Source: DASTFP01 sp963816855 | GTDB lineage: Bacteria; Verrucomicrobiota; Verrucomicrobiia; Chthoniobacterales; Terrimicrobiaceae | DNA length: 64,000 bases | Assembly: GCA_963816855.1 (NCBI GenBank) | Contig: CAWFMA010000038.1 | Span: 175,439 to 239,438 of the forward strand | Direction of reading: 5' to 3' | Part shown: positions 8,170-16,575 of the stretch, in pieces | Layout of the letters: every line of letters begins with the position of its first letter | Numbering within the stretch: the stretch's first letter is position 1 | Made by a program: the position numbers and the translations under genes | Notes under the pieces: generated by a model | The model's input: the letters and a program-made list of their open reading frames with translations, nothing else | Database searches by the model: none | Told to the model about the DNA's origin: nothing

Positions 8170-9012
8170 ATGAACAAAGCTCTCCTGATTGGGATCAATC
8201 ACTACAAAATTCCCGGTGCCGACCTCCGCGGTTGCGTCAACGACGTCAACAACCTCAAAGCGGCGCTCCTCAAGTACTTCGCGTTTCAAGAACAGAACAT
8301 CAAGGTCTTTACCGATCTGAAGGCCACCAAGAAGGCCATGCAGGACGGAATGATGAAACTTGTCAAAGGCGCCAAGCGCGGTGACGTATTGCTTATTCAT
8401 TACTCGGGCCACGGCTCAAACGTGCCGGACGATAATGGCGACGAAGCGGATGGACGCGACGAAATCCTCTGCCCGACAAATCTGGATTGGAAGGATCCGC
8501 TGACCGATGACTGGTTGCGAATCGCCTTCGACAAACTTCCGGCGGGGGTAAACCTGACCGTTATCATGGATTGTTGCCACTCCGGCACGAATACGCGGGC
8601 GGTTCCTGCTCAAGATGCGCCGATTATCGAGCGATTCCTTCCCTGTCCGCTCGATTTGATGGCCGCCGAATCGGGTCGCAAACTCACCGGCGAAGTCAAG
8701 GGGAAACGCGCCGCATTGAAGAAGCAAGCCAAGCGCAGGAAGGATCTCGTGAATGTTGACCTTCCGGAGATTCTCATCGCCGGTTGCCGCGATACTCAGA
8801 CCTCGGCCGACGCGCACATTGGCGGCAGCTACAATGGTGCTCTGACCTATAATCTCGTGGCGGCGATCACGGAAAAGACCGGCAAGCTAAGTTATGGGGA
8901 ATTGCACACGCGCACCGTAAGCCTGCTGAAGGAAGGGGGGTTTGACCAGGTGCCGCAACTCGAGGGCACCGCGGAGAATTTTAACCGGCCGTTTCTCGCT
9001 CCGCTAGTGTGA
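8170..9012 (+). CDS. Caspase-family (metacaspase-like) cysteine peptidase
   Basis: 280 residues with the p20 caspase fold (Peptidase C14). It begins MNKALLIGINHYKIPGADLR, followed by the catalytic histidine in HYSGHGS (His81) and the catalytic cysteine in VIMDCCHSGT (Cys136 by family convention). Acidic DDNGDEADGRDE follows the histidine, the usual position of substrate or Ca2+-binding acidic residues in metacaspases. No signal peptide and no extra effector domain, so a stand-alone cytosolic enzyme likely specific for Arg/Lys sites. It ends QLEGTAENFNRPFL. No obvious partner gene adjoins it. Family is sure, role unknown. Confidence 0.88.
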   Translation: MNKALLIGINHYKIPGADLRGCVNDVNNLKAALLKYFAFQEQNIKVFTDLKATKKAMQDGMMKLVKGAKRGDVLLIHYSGHGSNVPDDNGDEADGRDEILCPTNLDWKDPLTDDWLRIAFDKLPAGVNLTVIMDCCHSGTNTRAVPAQDAPIIERFLPCPLDLMAAESGRKLTGEVKGKRAALKKQAKRRKDLVNVDLPEILIAGCRDTQTSADAHIGGSYNGALTYNLVAAITEKTGKLSYGELHTRTVSLLKEGGFDQVPQLEGTAENFNRPFLAPLV

Positions 9013-9237
9013 GATTGAGCCCGTCGCGTAGTCCAGTCCTCCGTCCGGATTCTCAGCGGCCACAGTGCTCCGCCCGAGCCTGCGAGAAAAGCCCTCGGCG
9101 CTGCGCTTTTCTAATCCGAAGCTAATAGAGCCGCTTTTTTCCACCTTGCGACAAATCGGGACAACCACCGTGTGCTCGTTTCGTCCGAACCGCCAATCTG
9201 ACGAAATGCGGGTGGGGCCGAGTGTCGGATCGCACCC

Positions 9238-9745
9238 ATGCAAATTCTTGAGACGAATCTCCATTCCGCGAGGACATTTCGTCTAAGCTATCTGCTTCAC
9301 CTGCCCCCGGAGGCGCGTCAGGCCACGGAGCGGAAGTGGCCGGCTATTCTGTTTCTTCACGGTCTTGGAGAGTCGGGAAACGATCCGAGCGCCGTGTTGC
9401 GAACCGGGCTTCCGCAATACGTTACTCAACACAGGGATTTTCCGTTTGTCGTCATCGCGCCGCAGTGTCCCTGGAACTCCTGGTGGCCCGAGCTGGCGGA
9501 ATGGCTGGACCAATTGCTCGTTGAGCGCCTTTCTAATCTGCCAATCGATTCCCGGCGTGTCTATTTGACCGGACTCAGTATGGGAGGATTCGGAAGCTGG
9601 TATTTGGGGGCGCTTTGGCCGGAGCGCTTCGCGGCGGTTGCTCCGATATGCGGCGGCGGACTCTGGTTTCATGGATTTCCCAAAAGGGTCGCCAGACTGC
9701 GGAAGATCCCTGTTTGGGCCTTTCATGGCGCCACGGAGAAGACGC
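9238..9745 (+). pseudogene. Alpha/beta-hydrolase (phospholipase/carboxylesterase family), 3'-truncated
   Basis: About 167 residues of a good alpha/beta hydrolase. The oxyanion-region motif is FLHGLGESGNDP near residue 40, the nucleophile is Ser114 in TGLSMGGFGS, and it continues AAVAPICGGG and KIPVWAFHGA. In intact relatives this is followed by the aspartate and histidine of the triad; here the sequence turns into proline/arginine-rich nonsense at about 9736-9745. The frame remains open to 10263, but that part is antisense to the next truncated gene. The family usually has 220-300 residues, so the catalytic Asp and His are lost. Confidence 0.7.
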
Positions 9746-10039
9746 AACCTGGCGCGCCGCTTCCGAGAGCACGGCTGCCGGCCGCGTCCCGGGCGTCGCA
9801 TCCCGCGCAGCTGCCTGGATCGCGTGTGCAGGTTCCTCGGGTCGAATTCCCTCGGGGATATCGGAGATGTCCCCTTCTTTCGTGGTTCCAGCTATTTCTT
9901 CGACTTTGGCCAGTATCCTCGCGGCGTCGCCGGCCGTCTTTATCTCAGCAAATCCTTCTTTTAAGGCCGCCTCCGTCTCTTCCGCGGCGTGGCGTTCTTC
10001 CGGATCCCGGCTCTTCATGGGTGGTCCGGCACTCAACAT
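9746..10039 (-). pseudogene. Hypothetical alanine/glutamate-rich protein, 3'-truncated
   Basis: Minus-strand frame from ATG 10039 reads with coding character: EERHAAEETEAALKEGFAEI, then AARILAKVEEIAGTTKEG, then EEPAHAIQAAARDATPGT and AAVLSEAARQVA. It then runs into the antisense of the esterase at about 9746. I do not recognise the family; composition suggests a helical cytoplasmic protein. The gene lacks its own stop at the junction, and both it and the convergent esterase are cut at the same point. Confidence 0.45.
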
Positions 10040-10431
10040 TTTCGCGGTCCGCGGATGCGGGACAGCGTCGGAACGCCGCCATCCAACGCGCAGCCACTAT
10101 CCTTAAGGCTCATGATAACGTTCCATCGAATTGGAACCCATTCCTGGCCTCATTTAGTAGAAAATCCCTCGCCGCGTTCAGGCCGACTTCCGCTCGAAGT
10201 TCCCCGGAAGCCTCTCACCCGGACCTCTGCAAAATTTACGGCTACATCGCTGTCAGCAATTAGACTGCGGCCTCGAACCGCAGGTTAATTCTCGGTCGAG
10301 GTCTTCCCCCCAACAGAAACAGTTTGAAAGCCGCGGGAGGCTCTCGAGACATCAACTCGACTCGGACAGCAACCCTCCGTATCGAGGTTCACGCGAGATT
10401 GAAGTTTGCGTTAATTTTTGAAGCATGCGGT
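10040..10431. other. Intergenic, no gene recognised
   Basis: Upstream region of the minus-strand hypothetical gene. Short open frames exist on both strands, but none has family motifs or a convincing ribosome-binding site. Confidence 0.4.
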
Positions 10432-10551
10432 ATGGCCACTTATCAAGAGCTTGAACGGAACATTGAATTCGAGTTTGTCCGCGCCACGGAAAATGCCGCC
10501 CTCAACGCCATTGCAGACAAATGGGGTTTAATGGGGTCAGATGACATATGA
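10432..10551 (+). pseudogene. N-terminal fragment of class II fructose-1,6-bisphosphatase (GlpX-like)
   Basis: ATG at 10432 begins ATYQELERNIEFEFVRATEN and then AALNAI, closely resembling the GlpX start in which the phrase ExVRVTEAAALAA precedes WMGRGDK. After about 27 residues the sequence diverges (ADKWGLMGSDDI) and stops at 10551, so the remaining 300 or so residues of the enzyme are absent. A 111-bp IS630-type MITE begins 48 bases downstream. Fragment status is clear if the identity is right; the match is short. Confidence 0.4.
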
Positions 10552-10599
10552 CAGTCAGGCTTGGTCCGAGTGCGGCACAAATCACGATCATTGCCGGCT

Positions 10600-10710
10600 C
10601 CTAGTGCAGCGTAACAGATGATACGGCTACAAATGAAAGGCACGCTTGGCCAATACAAGCGGATGTACGGCGGCTATGCGTGTCTGAATCATCTGATACA
10701 GTGCACTAGG
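10600..10710. mobile_element. 111-bp MITE-like element, IS630-type ends
   Basis: Inverted ends CCTAGTGCAGCGTAACAGAT (left) and, read inward on the other strand, CCTAGTGCACTGTATCAGAT (right) flank about 57 bases of non-coding sequence. The same end, CCTAGTGCAACGTATCAGAT, occurs at 56794 beside an IS630-type transposase remnant, which suggests this short element is a non-autonomous derivative. IS630 elements target TA; a CTAG tetranucleotide sits at both tips here. Confidence 0.6.
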
Positions 10711-10933
10711 CCTAGTCACCTCTGAACGGCTTGGTTTCAGGTTGCTTGCCGCTCGCGCCGTCTCTACCGCAACGTCTCGTCGCCATATTGATAATAACTG
10801 GCCGGCCCGTTTTCATCCACGTTCTTCGCGAAGTGACGCGGTCACGCCGGCAGTGGGCACACGACTCAGGCGGCGTTCGCCAAGGCGAGACCGTACTATT
10901 GGCAGCCGGACCGGGAGAGCATAGAATCCTTTG

Positions 10934-11728
10934 ATGGGCATCCGCACCGCCATCTCCCGGATAGCAACGTCATTCGCCGCACTGATCTTTTTCAGCTCCC
11001 CGCTTTTAGCGCAGGATTGGGCAAAGGAGAAGCTCGAGAAATCACCCCGGCACGGTGAGTGGGTCGAGGTGAAGCATGGCGACCGCAACGTGCGATGTTT
11101 TCTCGTCTTTCCCGAGGTGAAAGAGAAGGCCGCCGCAGTGATTGTCGTGCATGAGATTTTCGGGCTCACCGAATGGGTGCGAAGCGTCGCAGACCAACTC
11201 GCGGGAGCCGGCTATATCGCCATCGCGCCCGACCTGCTCAGCGGCCAGACCTACTCCGGTGTTGATGAAGCGCGGAAGGCCATCTCTCAACTCTCCGATC
11301 CCCAGGTGATGGCCGACCTTGATGCCGTGGCGTCATACCTTGCCAAGTTGCCGGCGTCTAATGGCAAGGTCACCGCCGTGGGGTTCTGCTGGGGCGGAGG
11401 CACGGTCTTCAAGTTTGCCAATCACAACCGAGATCTGAAGGCGACCTACGTTTTCTACGGCCGCGGCCCGAGCGATCGCGCTGGCACGGAGAATATTCAG
11501 GGACCGGTATACGGTTTTTATGCAGAGAACGACGCACGGGTGAATGAGACGCTCATCGAGACAACCGAGGCAATGAGAGCCGCGGGCAAAACCTTCGAGC
11601 CGCAGATTTATCCGGGCGCGGGGCACGGCTTCATGAGAGCGGGCGAGGCGCCTGACGCCTCCGAGGCAAACCTCCAAGCGCGCGACGCTTCGTGGTCACG
11701 CTGGAAATCGCTTCTGGAGCAACCCTGA
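10934..11728 (+). CDS. Dienelactone hydrolase family protein, secreted
   Basis: 264 residues with a classical signal peptide (MGIRTAISRIATSFAALIFF, cleavage after LLAQ). The alpha/beta-hydrolase core shows the DLH triad: Cys152 in GFCWGG, Asp200 in YAENDARV and His231 in GAGHGF. VVHEIFGLTEWVRSVADQLA and GYIAIAPDLLSG are typical family segments. Probably a periplasmic hydrolase of lactones or esters; true substrate unknown. ATG 10934 is immediately preceded by an in-frame TTG that could also initiate. Flanked by degenerate DNA on both sides. Confidence 0.88.
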   Translation: MGIRTAISRIATSFAALIFFSSPLLAQDWAKEKLEKSPRHGEWVEVKHGDRNVRCFLVFPEVKEKAAAVIVVHEIFGLTEWVRSVADQLAGAGYIAIAPDLLSGQTYSGVDEARKAISQLSDPQVMADLDAVASYLAKLPASNGKVTAVGFCWGGGTVFKFANHNRDLKATYVFYGRGPSDRAGTENIQGPVYGFYAENDARVNETLIETTEAMRAAGKTFEPQIYPGAGHGFMRAGEAPDASEANLQARDASWSRWKSLLEQP

Positions 11729-11910
11729 GGCGCTAGTTTTTAAACTGCAAGCAGATGCACGCTGATTTCAAATGCATCCCCTAGTTGATAGTTGAGAGAT
11801 GATGGTTGAGAGGAGCATCTGGAGCAGCCTTCGTTCAGGCTGCCACCGGAGAGACGCGCGCGCAATTTTGCCGAATTGTGCTGAAGTCGTTGCGCTTCTA
11901 ATGTCGCCCT

Positions 11911-12206
11911 ATGCCCAAAAACACCAACATCCTCATGGTTCGACACGCCGAAAAGCCCGACTCTGGCAGGGACTTGTCTGTCACCGGTCAAGAGCGCGCA
12001 CAGGCGTACGCCGTTTATTTTCAAAACTACGTCCTCAATGGCACCCTGCTTAAGCTAAACTAGATATTCGCCACCGCTGACTCTTCCCAGAGCCAGCGCC
12101 CTCGTCTAATCATGGAACCGCTGGCCGAAGCTACCCACCGATGAACCAGCCCGCTCAAACTGTCGAACAAATACAAACACGCTTCTTTCGTCGGTCGCCC
12201 GTTTGA
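11911..12206 (+). pseudogene. Histidine phosphatase family protein remnant
   Basis: ATG 11911 gives MPKNTNILMVRHAEKPDSGR and then DLSVTGQERAQAYAVYFQNY, the RHG/RHAEK start of the histidine phosphatase (phosphoglycerate-mutase) superfamily. The frame hits TAG at 12061 and TGA soon after, yet the protein sequence continues across the stops: IFATADSSQSQRPRLIMEPL, then NKYKHASF. Full members have about 200 residues; only about 95 are left. The 3' end abuts a fragment of a different gene at about 12206. Confidence 0.6.
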
Positions 12207-12283
12207 AGCTGTTGCATCGTCGGCGGCGGACCGGCGGGGATGATGCTCGGCTTTTTGCTCGCACGCGCCGGCGTGGAAGTGAG
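12206..12283 (+). pseudogene. FAD-dependent monooxygenase N-terminal fragment
   Basis: A 26-codon stretch reads CCIVGGGPAGMMLGFLLARA and then GVEV, the dinucleotide-binding GxGxxG fingerprint plus following helix of UbiH/PHBH-type FAD monooxygenases. Nothing before or after it belongs to that family: the left neighbour is the phosphatase remnant and the right one runs into the DNA ligase. A short scar of a once larger gene. Confidence 0.5.
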
Positions 12284-12286
12284 AGC

Positions 12287-13346
12287 ATGTGCTCCCAGCG
12301 AAAAGCTAGCAGTTCCTTGGCGCCGCGACAATTAAGAGGAAACTGCGCGACCAAAAGAGTGAGGAGCAAAGCGATCCCTCTTCCATACTTTGTTGAGCCG
12401 ATGAAGGCCAAGTTCGCGAGGGCCCCATCTTCGGGACATTGGATTTACGAGATCAAATTTGACGGCTGGCGCGCATTGGCCTTGAAGGGCGGCACCCAGG
12501 TGCGATTGCTCTCACGCAATGCAAAGGATCTCGGGGCGAAATTCCCGGAGATCCTGGACTCGATTGCAGAGCTAAACGCTCATGACGCCGTCATCGATGG
12601 CGAAATTGTCGCTCTTGATGAAAAGGGGCGCTCATCATTTCAGTTACTTCAGTCACATGATATGGGGTATGAGCGGCCGCCAATATTTTTCTACGCCTTC
12701 GATCTGCTCCAGTTGAACCGAAAGGACATGAAAAAACTTCCCCTAGAGGAGCGAAAAGCGACCCTTCAACGTTTGCTCGAGAAGCCACCGGGCGTGATCC
12801 GTTTTTCGGCGACTTTGGGAAACAACGCGAAAGACCTCCTTAAAGAGGTTCGCAAACTAGGTCTGGAGGGATTGATCGGTAAGAGGGCGAAGTCGGTTTA
12901 CGAGCCTGGAGCTCGTAGCGGCGCCTGGATCAAGATCAAGTTACTCCATGAACAGGAGTTCGTGATCGGTGGATATACCGAACCGGAAGGTACGAGGAAG
13001 TTTTTCGGTTCCCTTATCGTGGGCTTTTACCGCCGTAACGAGCTAGTATTTGTGGGACGAGTGGGCACGGGGTTTAGTACCGGCTCTTCTTGAGAGGCTC
13101 TATTCCAGGCTCCAGCAAATAGAACGGCCTTCGTGTCCTTTTGTAAATTTGCCTCTTCCGCGTGGCAGTAAATGGGGCCAGGGGATTACCGCTTCGGAGA
13201 TGAGGTTCTGCCACTGGGTGGAACCTCGTTTGGTATGTCAGGTCAAGTTCAGCGAACTGACACGCGACGAGCGTCTGCGCCAACCCGTTTTTCTTGGACT
13301 CCGAGAAGATAAGGAAGCCAAGGACGTGATGCTCGAAAAGCCGTAA
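12287..13346 (+). pseudogene. ATP-dependent DNA ligase (LigD ligase-domain type), frameshifted
   Basis: Adenylation domain: YFVEPMKAKFA, then the nucleotidyl-lysine motif YEIKFDGWRALAL, DAVIDGEIVALDEKGR, FYAFDLL and LEGLIGKRAKSVYEPG with IKIKLLHEQEFVIGGYTEPE. One extra base near 13078 sends the frame to a stop after GRVGTGFSTGSS. The +1-shifted frame completes the OB-fold: ALLERLYSRLQQIERPSCPF, then WGQGITASEMRFCHWVEPRL and VCQVKFSELTRDERLRQPVF, ending at 13346. Restored, it is about 350 residues, a stand-alone ligase domain without polymerase or phosphoesterase. The true start is unclear because the 5' end is fused to unrelated sequence. Could be an NHEJ-type ligase in life, or a sequencing error in an intact gene. 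Confidence 0.8.
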
Positions 13347-14012
13347 GCAATCAGTCACCGATCTGCAGCAAGCGCCCCTTTCACGAAAATCGCATCGAAA
13401 GCCCAGGGGTTCGGCTGTCTGAAAATTGCGATAAGGGAGCGTCGTAGCGAAGCGGCGCTCTTCCGCTGCGTTCACACCTTACGAGACCGCGCCTGTATGT
13501 AGCGCAAGAAAGTAGCACAAGTGCACTTCCCTGAGCCGTTTTGCGGTGCGGCCTTGCTGCCCCATGAATGGCGCGTAGCTGTCCTGATACCTGGGACAGA
13601 GCCGGGCAGAAAAGAGATTTGTCGGTTGTCGGAAGTCATTACAATTGTTGTCGCTTTCGCAAATCTCTTGTCATCTGCTTGTTAATCTCATTTTGAAGCT
13701 GCGCCAGTTCGCCACCCTGTCGGGAAAGCTTACGTTTTCCGAGCGGATTGAATCAAGCCACCGGACAACGATGCAGCTGGAGAAGGTTGGGTGTCACCGA
13801 CTTATGACAAGTCTCGTGTATCTTGGCATAGTGCTTGCTTGTGCGGAAGGCCCCCCACGATAAAAAACGCTCAAGACGCTAAGTATTGGGCGTACACTTG
13901 CCTGCATTGGGAGAACCCACGCAGTGGCAATCTTCGTGCATCCACTAAACGGCAGTATCACAAACAACCCCCCACATGAAACATAAATGCCTCTGTTTTA
14001 ACCGTCTTTCCA
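13347..14012. other. Intergenic stretch, nothing recognised
   Basis: Short open frames occur (for example 13645-13863, plus strand) but none shows a recognisable domain. No clear hairpin terminator after the ligase remnant. AT-richer than its surroundings towards 13800-14000. Confidence 0.4.
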
Positions 14013-14758
14013 TTGGCCCTTGCTCCGCTGAAAAAAACCCTACTAACCCTAATCGCAACCCTCGGCTTCGCGCTTCAAGCGAACGCCGACCTCATAACCC
14101 TTGATCCAAGCTTCAACTACTCCTACGTTGGAAGCAATGTTAGTGTTCCTATACCGTCCAGTGACTTCGAAATAGATCGGCCCACACGAATCCCCGCGAA
14201 GGGAGAAACGTCTGCGGTGATCGCTGATGCCTCTTCCTTCAGTACCTACAAGTTTACAGAAGCTGGAGCATCAGGTTCTTGGACAGGAGTGATCACAAAT
14301 CCTAGCAGCGGCTTCGCGGCGAGTCAGACTTTGTTCGGCTTTATACCAACAGTTGATCTCCGATATCAGATAGAAGGAATTTATGAAAACTTTCCCACTA
14401 CTAGCGGCATTTCCGCGAATTTTACTTCTCGGATAGCCACTGAAGGCGGAAATCGATTCATCTTCAATAGCGAAGTTGGCTCGCATCCTTCTTTCCTCCT
14501 GTCTCGGATCCCTACACCTTCTCCTTTAGCGGAACTCTATTAGCTGGAGAATCCTACATTTTTGTCCAAGACGCTTTCGTTGAACGCCTTGAGTTCGAAG
14601 GTGCTCCCGGAGTTCCCGGACCTCCAGTTGAGGTTACCGGCTCTTGGAGTCTCAAGTTCCGGCCCGCAAAGAGCGTGCCCGACGGCGGCTCGACCCTGGC
14701 GATGCTGGGCATGGCCTTGACCGCGCTCGGGGGCATGGCCCGCTATCGCCGTGATTGA
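14013..14758 (+). pseudogene. Secreted protein with VPDGG-CTERM sorting tail, frameshifted
   Basis: Begins (TTG) APLKKTLLTLIATLGFALQA, a signal peptide ending near NADLITLDPS, followed by a beta-rich serine/threonine-rich passenger (YSYVGSNVSVPIPSSDFEID, then GASGSWTGVITNPSSGFAAS). The frame stops at 14541. The shifted frame from about 14495 continues SDPYTFSFSGTLLAGESYIF and ends SVPDGGSTLAMLGMALTALG then GMARYRRD. This is the CTERM architecture: motif, hydrophobic helix, basic end. VPDSG/VPDGG tails are characteristic of Verrucomicrobiota and are processed by exosortase/archaeosortase-like systems, none of which is in this window. One indel separates the two halves, either decay or sequencing error. 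Confidence 0.7.
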
Positions 14759-14853
14759 TGAACAACCATTTGAACCCCATGGAAGCGTTCATCGCCAAAC
14801 GTGAGCGCGAACAACAAGCTCTTGCGGCTCCTCCTCCGCAGCCACCCCCATGA
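14758..14853 (+). CDS. Possible 31-residue translationally coupled peptide
   Basis: ATG at 14758 overlaps the TGA of the CTERM gene (TGATGA), and its own TGA overlaps the ATG of the next frame (ATGA at 14850-14853). Product: MNNHLNPMEAFIAKREREQQ followed by an alanine/proline-rich end. Such double overlaps suggest reinitiation-coupled translation, but the peptide has no known family and the flanking genes are themselves doubtful. Confidence 0.3.
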   Translation: MNNHLNPMEAFIAKREREQQALAAPPPQPPP

Positions 14854-15333
14854 AGGAACTGCGCCCCCTATGTTGGTTTTGGATAGTTGCTGCAACAATG
14901 CTGATTCTGTTGGTGGCTCCGGTCTCGGTAACACGAAGAGATGCCAAAGACACCCAGCTCACACGGAGCGAGTGGATTGGGCCCTTCACGGAGCCTTACG
15001 CCATATATCGCGTGACCAAAAGCTCGATTGATTTCTCACGCCTCATCGTCGCTCTTCTTGTGGTGAATTTGCTGCCAGCTGTGGTGCTTTGGCAGCACTA
15101 TGAAATTGTTCATTGGTGGGAGCGTAGACAACGGGTGTCGAGTGACCAACATCCCTCCGGCGAAGTTCCCGGCCGAACAAGTGGAAGGTCTGTACAGCTG
15201 CCTCGACTACTACCAGAACGTCAGCGATCCCTTCAGCAGGGAACTGCTCACTCAGTACGACAAGCTCTATCCGGGGGCCGATTTGTTTGGGGCACAACTA
15301 TCAGGACCTTCGATTCAAATCACGCTTCTTTAA
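14850..15333 (+). CDS. Two-helix membrane protein of unknown function, frame uncertain
   Basis: From ATG 14850: MKELRPLCWFWIVAATMLIL then VAPVSVTRRDA (first helix), a 35-residue loop with the phrase GPFTEPYAIYRVTKSSIDFS, then a second helix RLIVALLVVNLLPAVVLW. The same frame stays open to 15590 but becomes arginine/proline-rich. From 15100 another frame looks more protein-like: NGCRVTNIPPAKFPAEQVEG, then LYSCLDYYQNVSDPFSRELL, ending at 15333. An indel near 15100 may join them, giving a protein of about 160 residues with two N-terminal helices and a soluble C-terminus. No family recognised. Confidence 0.4.
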
Positions 15334-15443
15334 GGCCTAGGCCGCCTGACAGACCGCCTCCAAGCAAATGGACTCACCTCATGCTCGCCGGTGCGCAATT
15401 CTATTGCCCCTTATCGCAGCGTCCCTTCCGTTGGCCCTTAACA

Positions 15444-15593
15444 TCATGCCTGCATGCATTCCTTCGGATCCATGACCCCGAGGTTCTTGACGATCTCGAA
15501 TCTGCCGCTCTTCGCTTGGGCGATGTACATGTTCATCCGGAGGTGATGTTGGCCGGGCACCATTTCAGCTGGGCCGCCGGGCCCCTGTGAGAT
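15444..15593 (-). pseudogene. C-terminal fragment, probably a branched-chain/amide-type ABC substrate-binding protein
   Basis: Minus-strand frame ends PAEMVPGQHHLRMNMYIAQA, then KSGRFEIVKNLGVMDPKE before TGA at 15444. The pattern (xxNHHxRMNMYIAQAxxGxFE..KxLG) resembles the C-terminus of type-I periplasmic binding proteins of amide/branched-chain amino-acid transporters; this is from memory of the family and not tested. It has no start and is cut exactly where an IS end motif begins (15595). Confidence 0.35.
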
Positions 15594-15594
15594 C

Positions 15595-15612
15595 TTTTGG
15601 GATAGCTTCTAG
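15595..15612 (-). repeat. Solo IS end, identical to end of IS remnant at 38027
   Basis: TTTTGGGATAGCTTCTAG is the exact reverse complement of 38027-38044, the outer end (including transposase stop) of the IS5-family remnant beside rhaA. Here no transposase accompanies it, so it is the scar of an insertion followed by deletion or excision. Confidence 0.6.
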
Positions 15613-15667
15613 TGGGCGACATGCCGCCTTGAACCAGTAACAGAGAAATGCTGCAAGAATTCTTCCG

Positions 15668-15946
15668 TTGTCGCAGCTCCTAGTAAGGACCGGACGCAGC
15701 GCGGTATCGCTTTCGCCAAAACCGGTGCTAGTTGCCTTCTTTGTCGTTTGTGGCCTTGGAATCTATAAGGCCGCTGTCTATCCTCCACCTAAGTCAAGCA
15801 TTCACAATCAGGCTCAGACTCACGCGACATCCAGTCCCCCAGCAGTCGCTACGTCACAATCAAATTCTACTGTTCCCGTTTCACCAGGATTTACGCTTGA
15901 TCCCACGCCCACACCCGTTCGTCGTGCTATTCCCGTCGATCAGTAA
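15668..15946 (+). CDS. Small single-helix protein with Pro/Thr-rich tail, hypothetical
   Basis: 92 residues from a TTG at 15668. After a basic N-terminus comes one hydrophobic helix (LVAFFVVCGLGIYKAAVY), then a low-complexity Ser/Thr/Pro-rich segment ending TPTPVRRAIPVDQ. This resembles membrane-anchored, disordered small proteins but has no family. No good ribosome-binding site is visible, so it may be non-coding. Confidence 0.3.
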   Translation: MSQLLVRTGRSAVSLSPKPVLVAFFVVCGLGIYKAAVYPPPKSSIHNQAQTHATSSPPAVATSQSNSTVPVSPGFTLDPTPTPVRRAIPVDQ

Positions 15947-15960
15947 GCGGCGGGCTCACA

Positions 15961-15991
15961 CTGCCGAAGGGCGAACGGCTAGGTACCCTCC
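15961..15991 (+). repeat. GGTACCC-core repeat unit, copy 1
   Basis: CTGCCGAAGGGCGAACGG followed by CTAGGTACCCTCC. One of five related units (also 16203-16234, 24560-24591, 26228-26258, 26681-26700) built on CGAAGGGCAAGG followed by GGGTACCCTCC. Confidence 0.55.
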
Positions 15992-16167
15992 GATGGTCAT
16001 AGGCCGACCAAAGCTGGCGCCACGAGCTTTCAAACGGGCAATACCGGCGTTAACGCGCTCACGGATGTATGGACTGAAACGGGCCTCGGTCGGCACTATG
16101 GCTGGGCCGTCTTTCGACCTACATTTGAGGGCCCGATGGCAAGGGGGCGACCCCTCTGCACTCTAAA

Positions 16168-16345
16168 ATTCGGGGTGGTGCTACGTGAGGACGGGACTCA
16201 TACTGCCGAAGGGCAAAGGGTAAGGGAACCCTCCTACAAACTCAGCGCCCCTCGGTAAAGTGCGAGCGGCCTTGGACTGGCACGTGCTCCCGGTGGAGTA
16301 GGTGCTGGCAACGCAATAGTGACCCGGTTTTTGATTAGTTCGAAT
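16168..16345 (+). repeat. About 178-bp dispersed repeat, copy A (centre inverted relative to copy B)
   Basis: Shares its left arm (GGTGGTGCTACGTG, then the CGAAGGGCAAAGGG unit at 16203-16234) and right arm (CCCGGTTTTTGATTAG at 16323-16338) with 24524-24700 in the same orientation. The middle about 58 bases (16254-16312, containing GCCTTGGACTGGCACGTGCT) are in reverse complement relative to copy B. Non-coding on both strands as far as I can see. Confidence 0.6.
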
Positions 16346-16575
16346 TCGCTGGGCGCGATCCACGGATCTCCACCATGCCACGACACGTCGTTCCGCGGCC
16401 GCGACCGGAGCACGGCCTCACCATCCACACTCCCGATTTGATTCTGTCGAAAGCCGAAATCCTCCGAATTCAGGCGAGCGTCTTCAAAAACTCGGCAATT
16501 TTCAATTTGCCGCCTCTCAGCACGGGTTGGCCGTCGCAGAGCAGCAGTACGTCAAAGTCGTAATCAAGCAGATTA

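Noticed and set aside
7426..8412. 328-codon minus-strand frame
   Set aside because: Antisense to rnhB and the start of the caspase gene.
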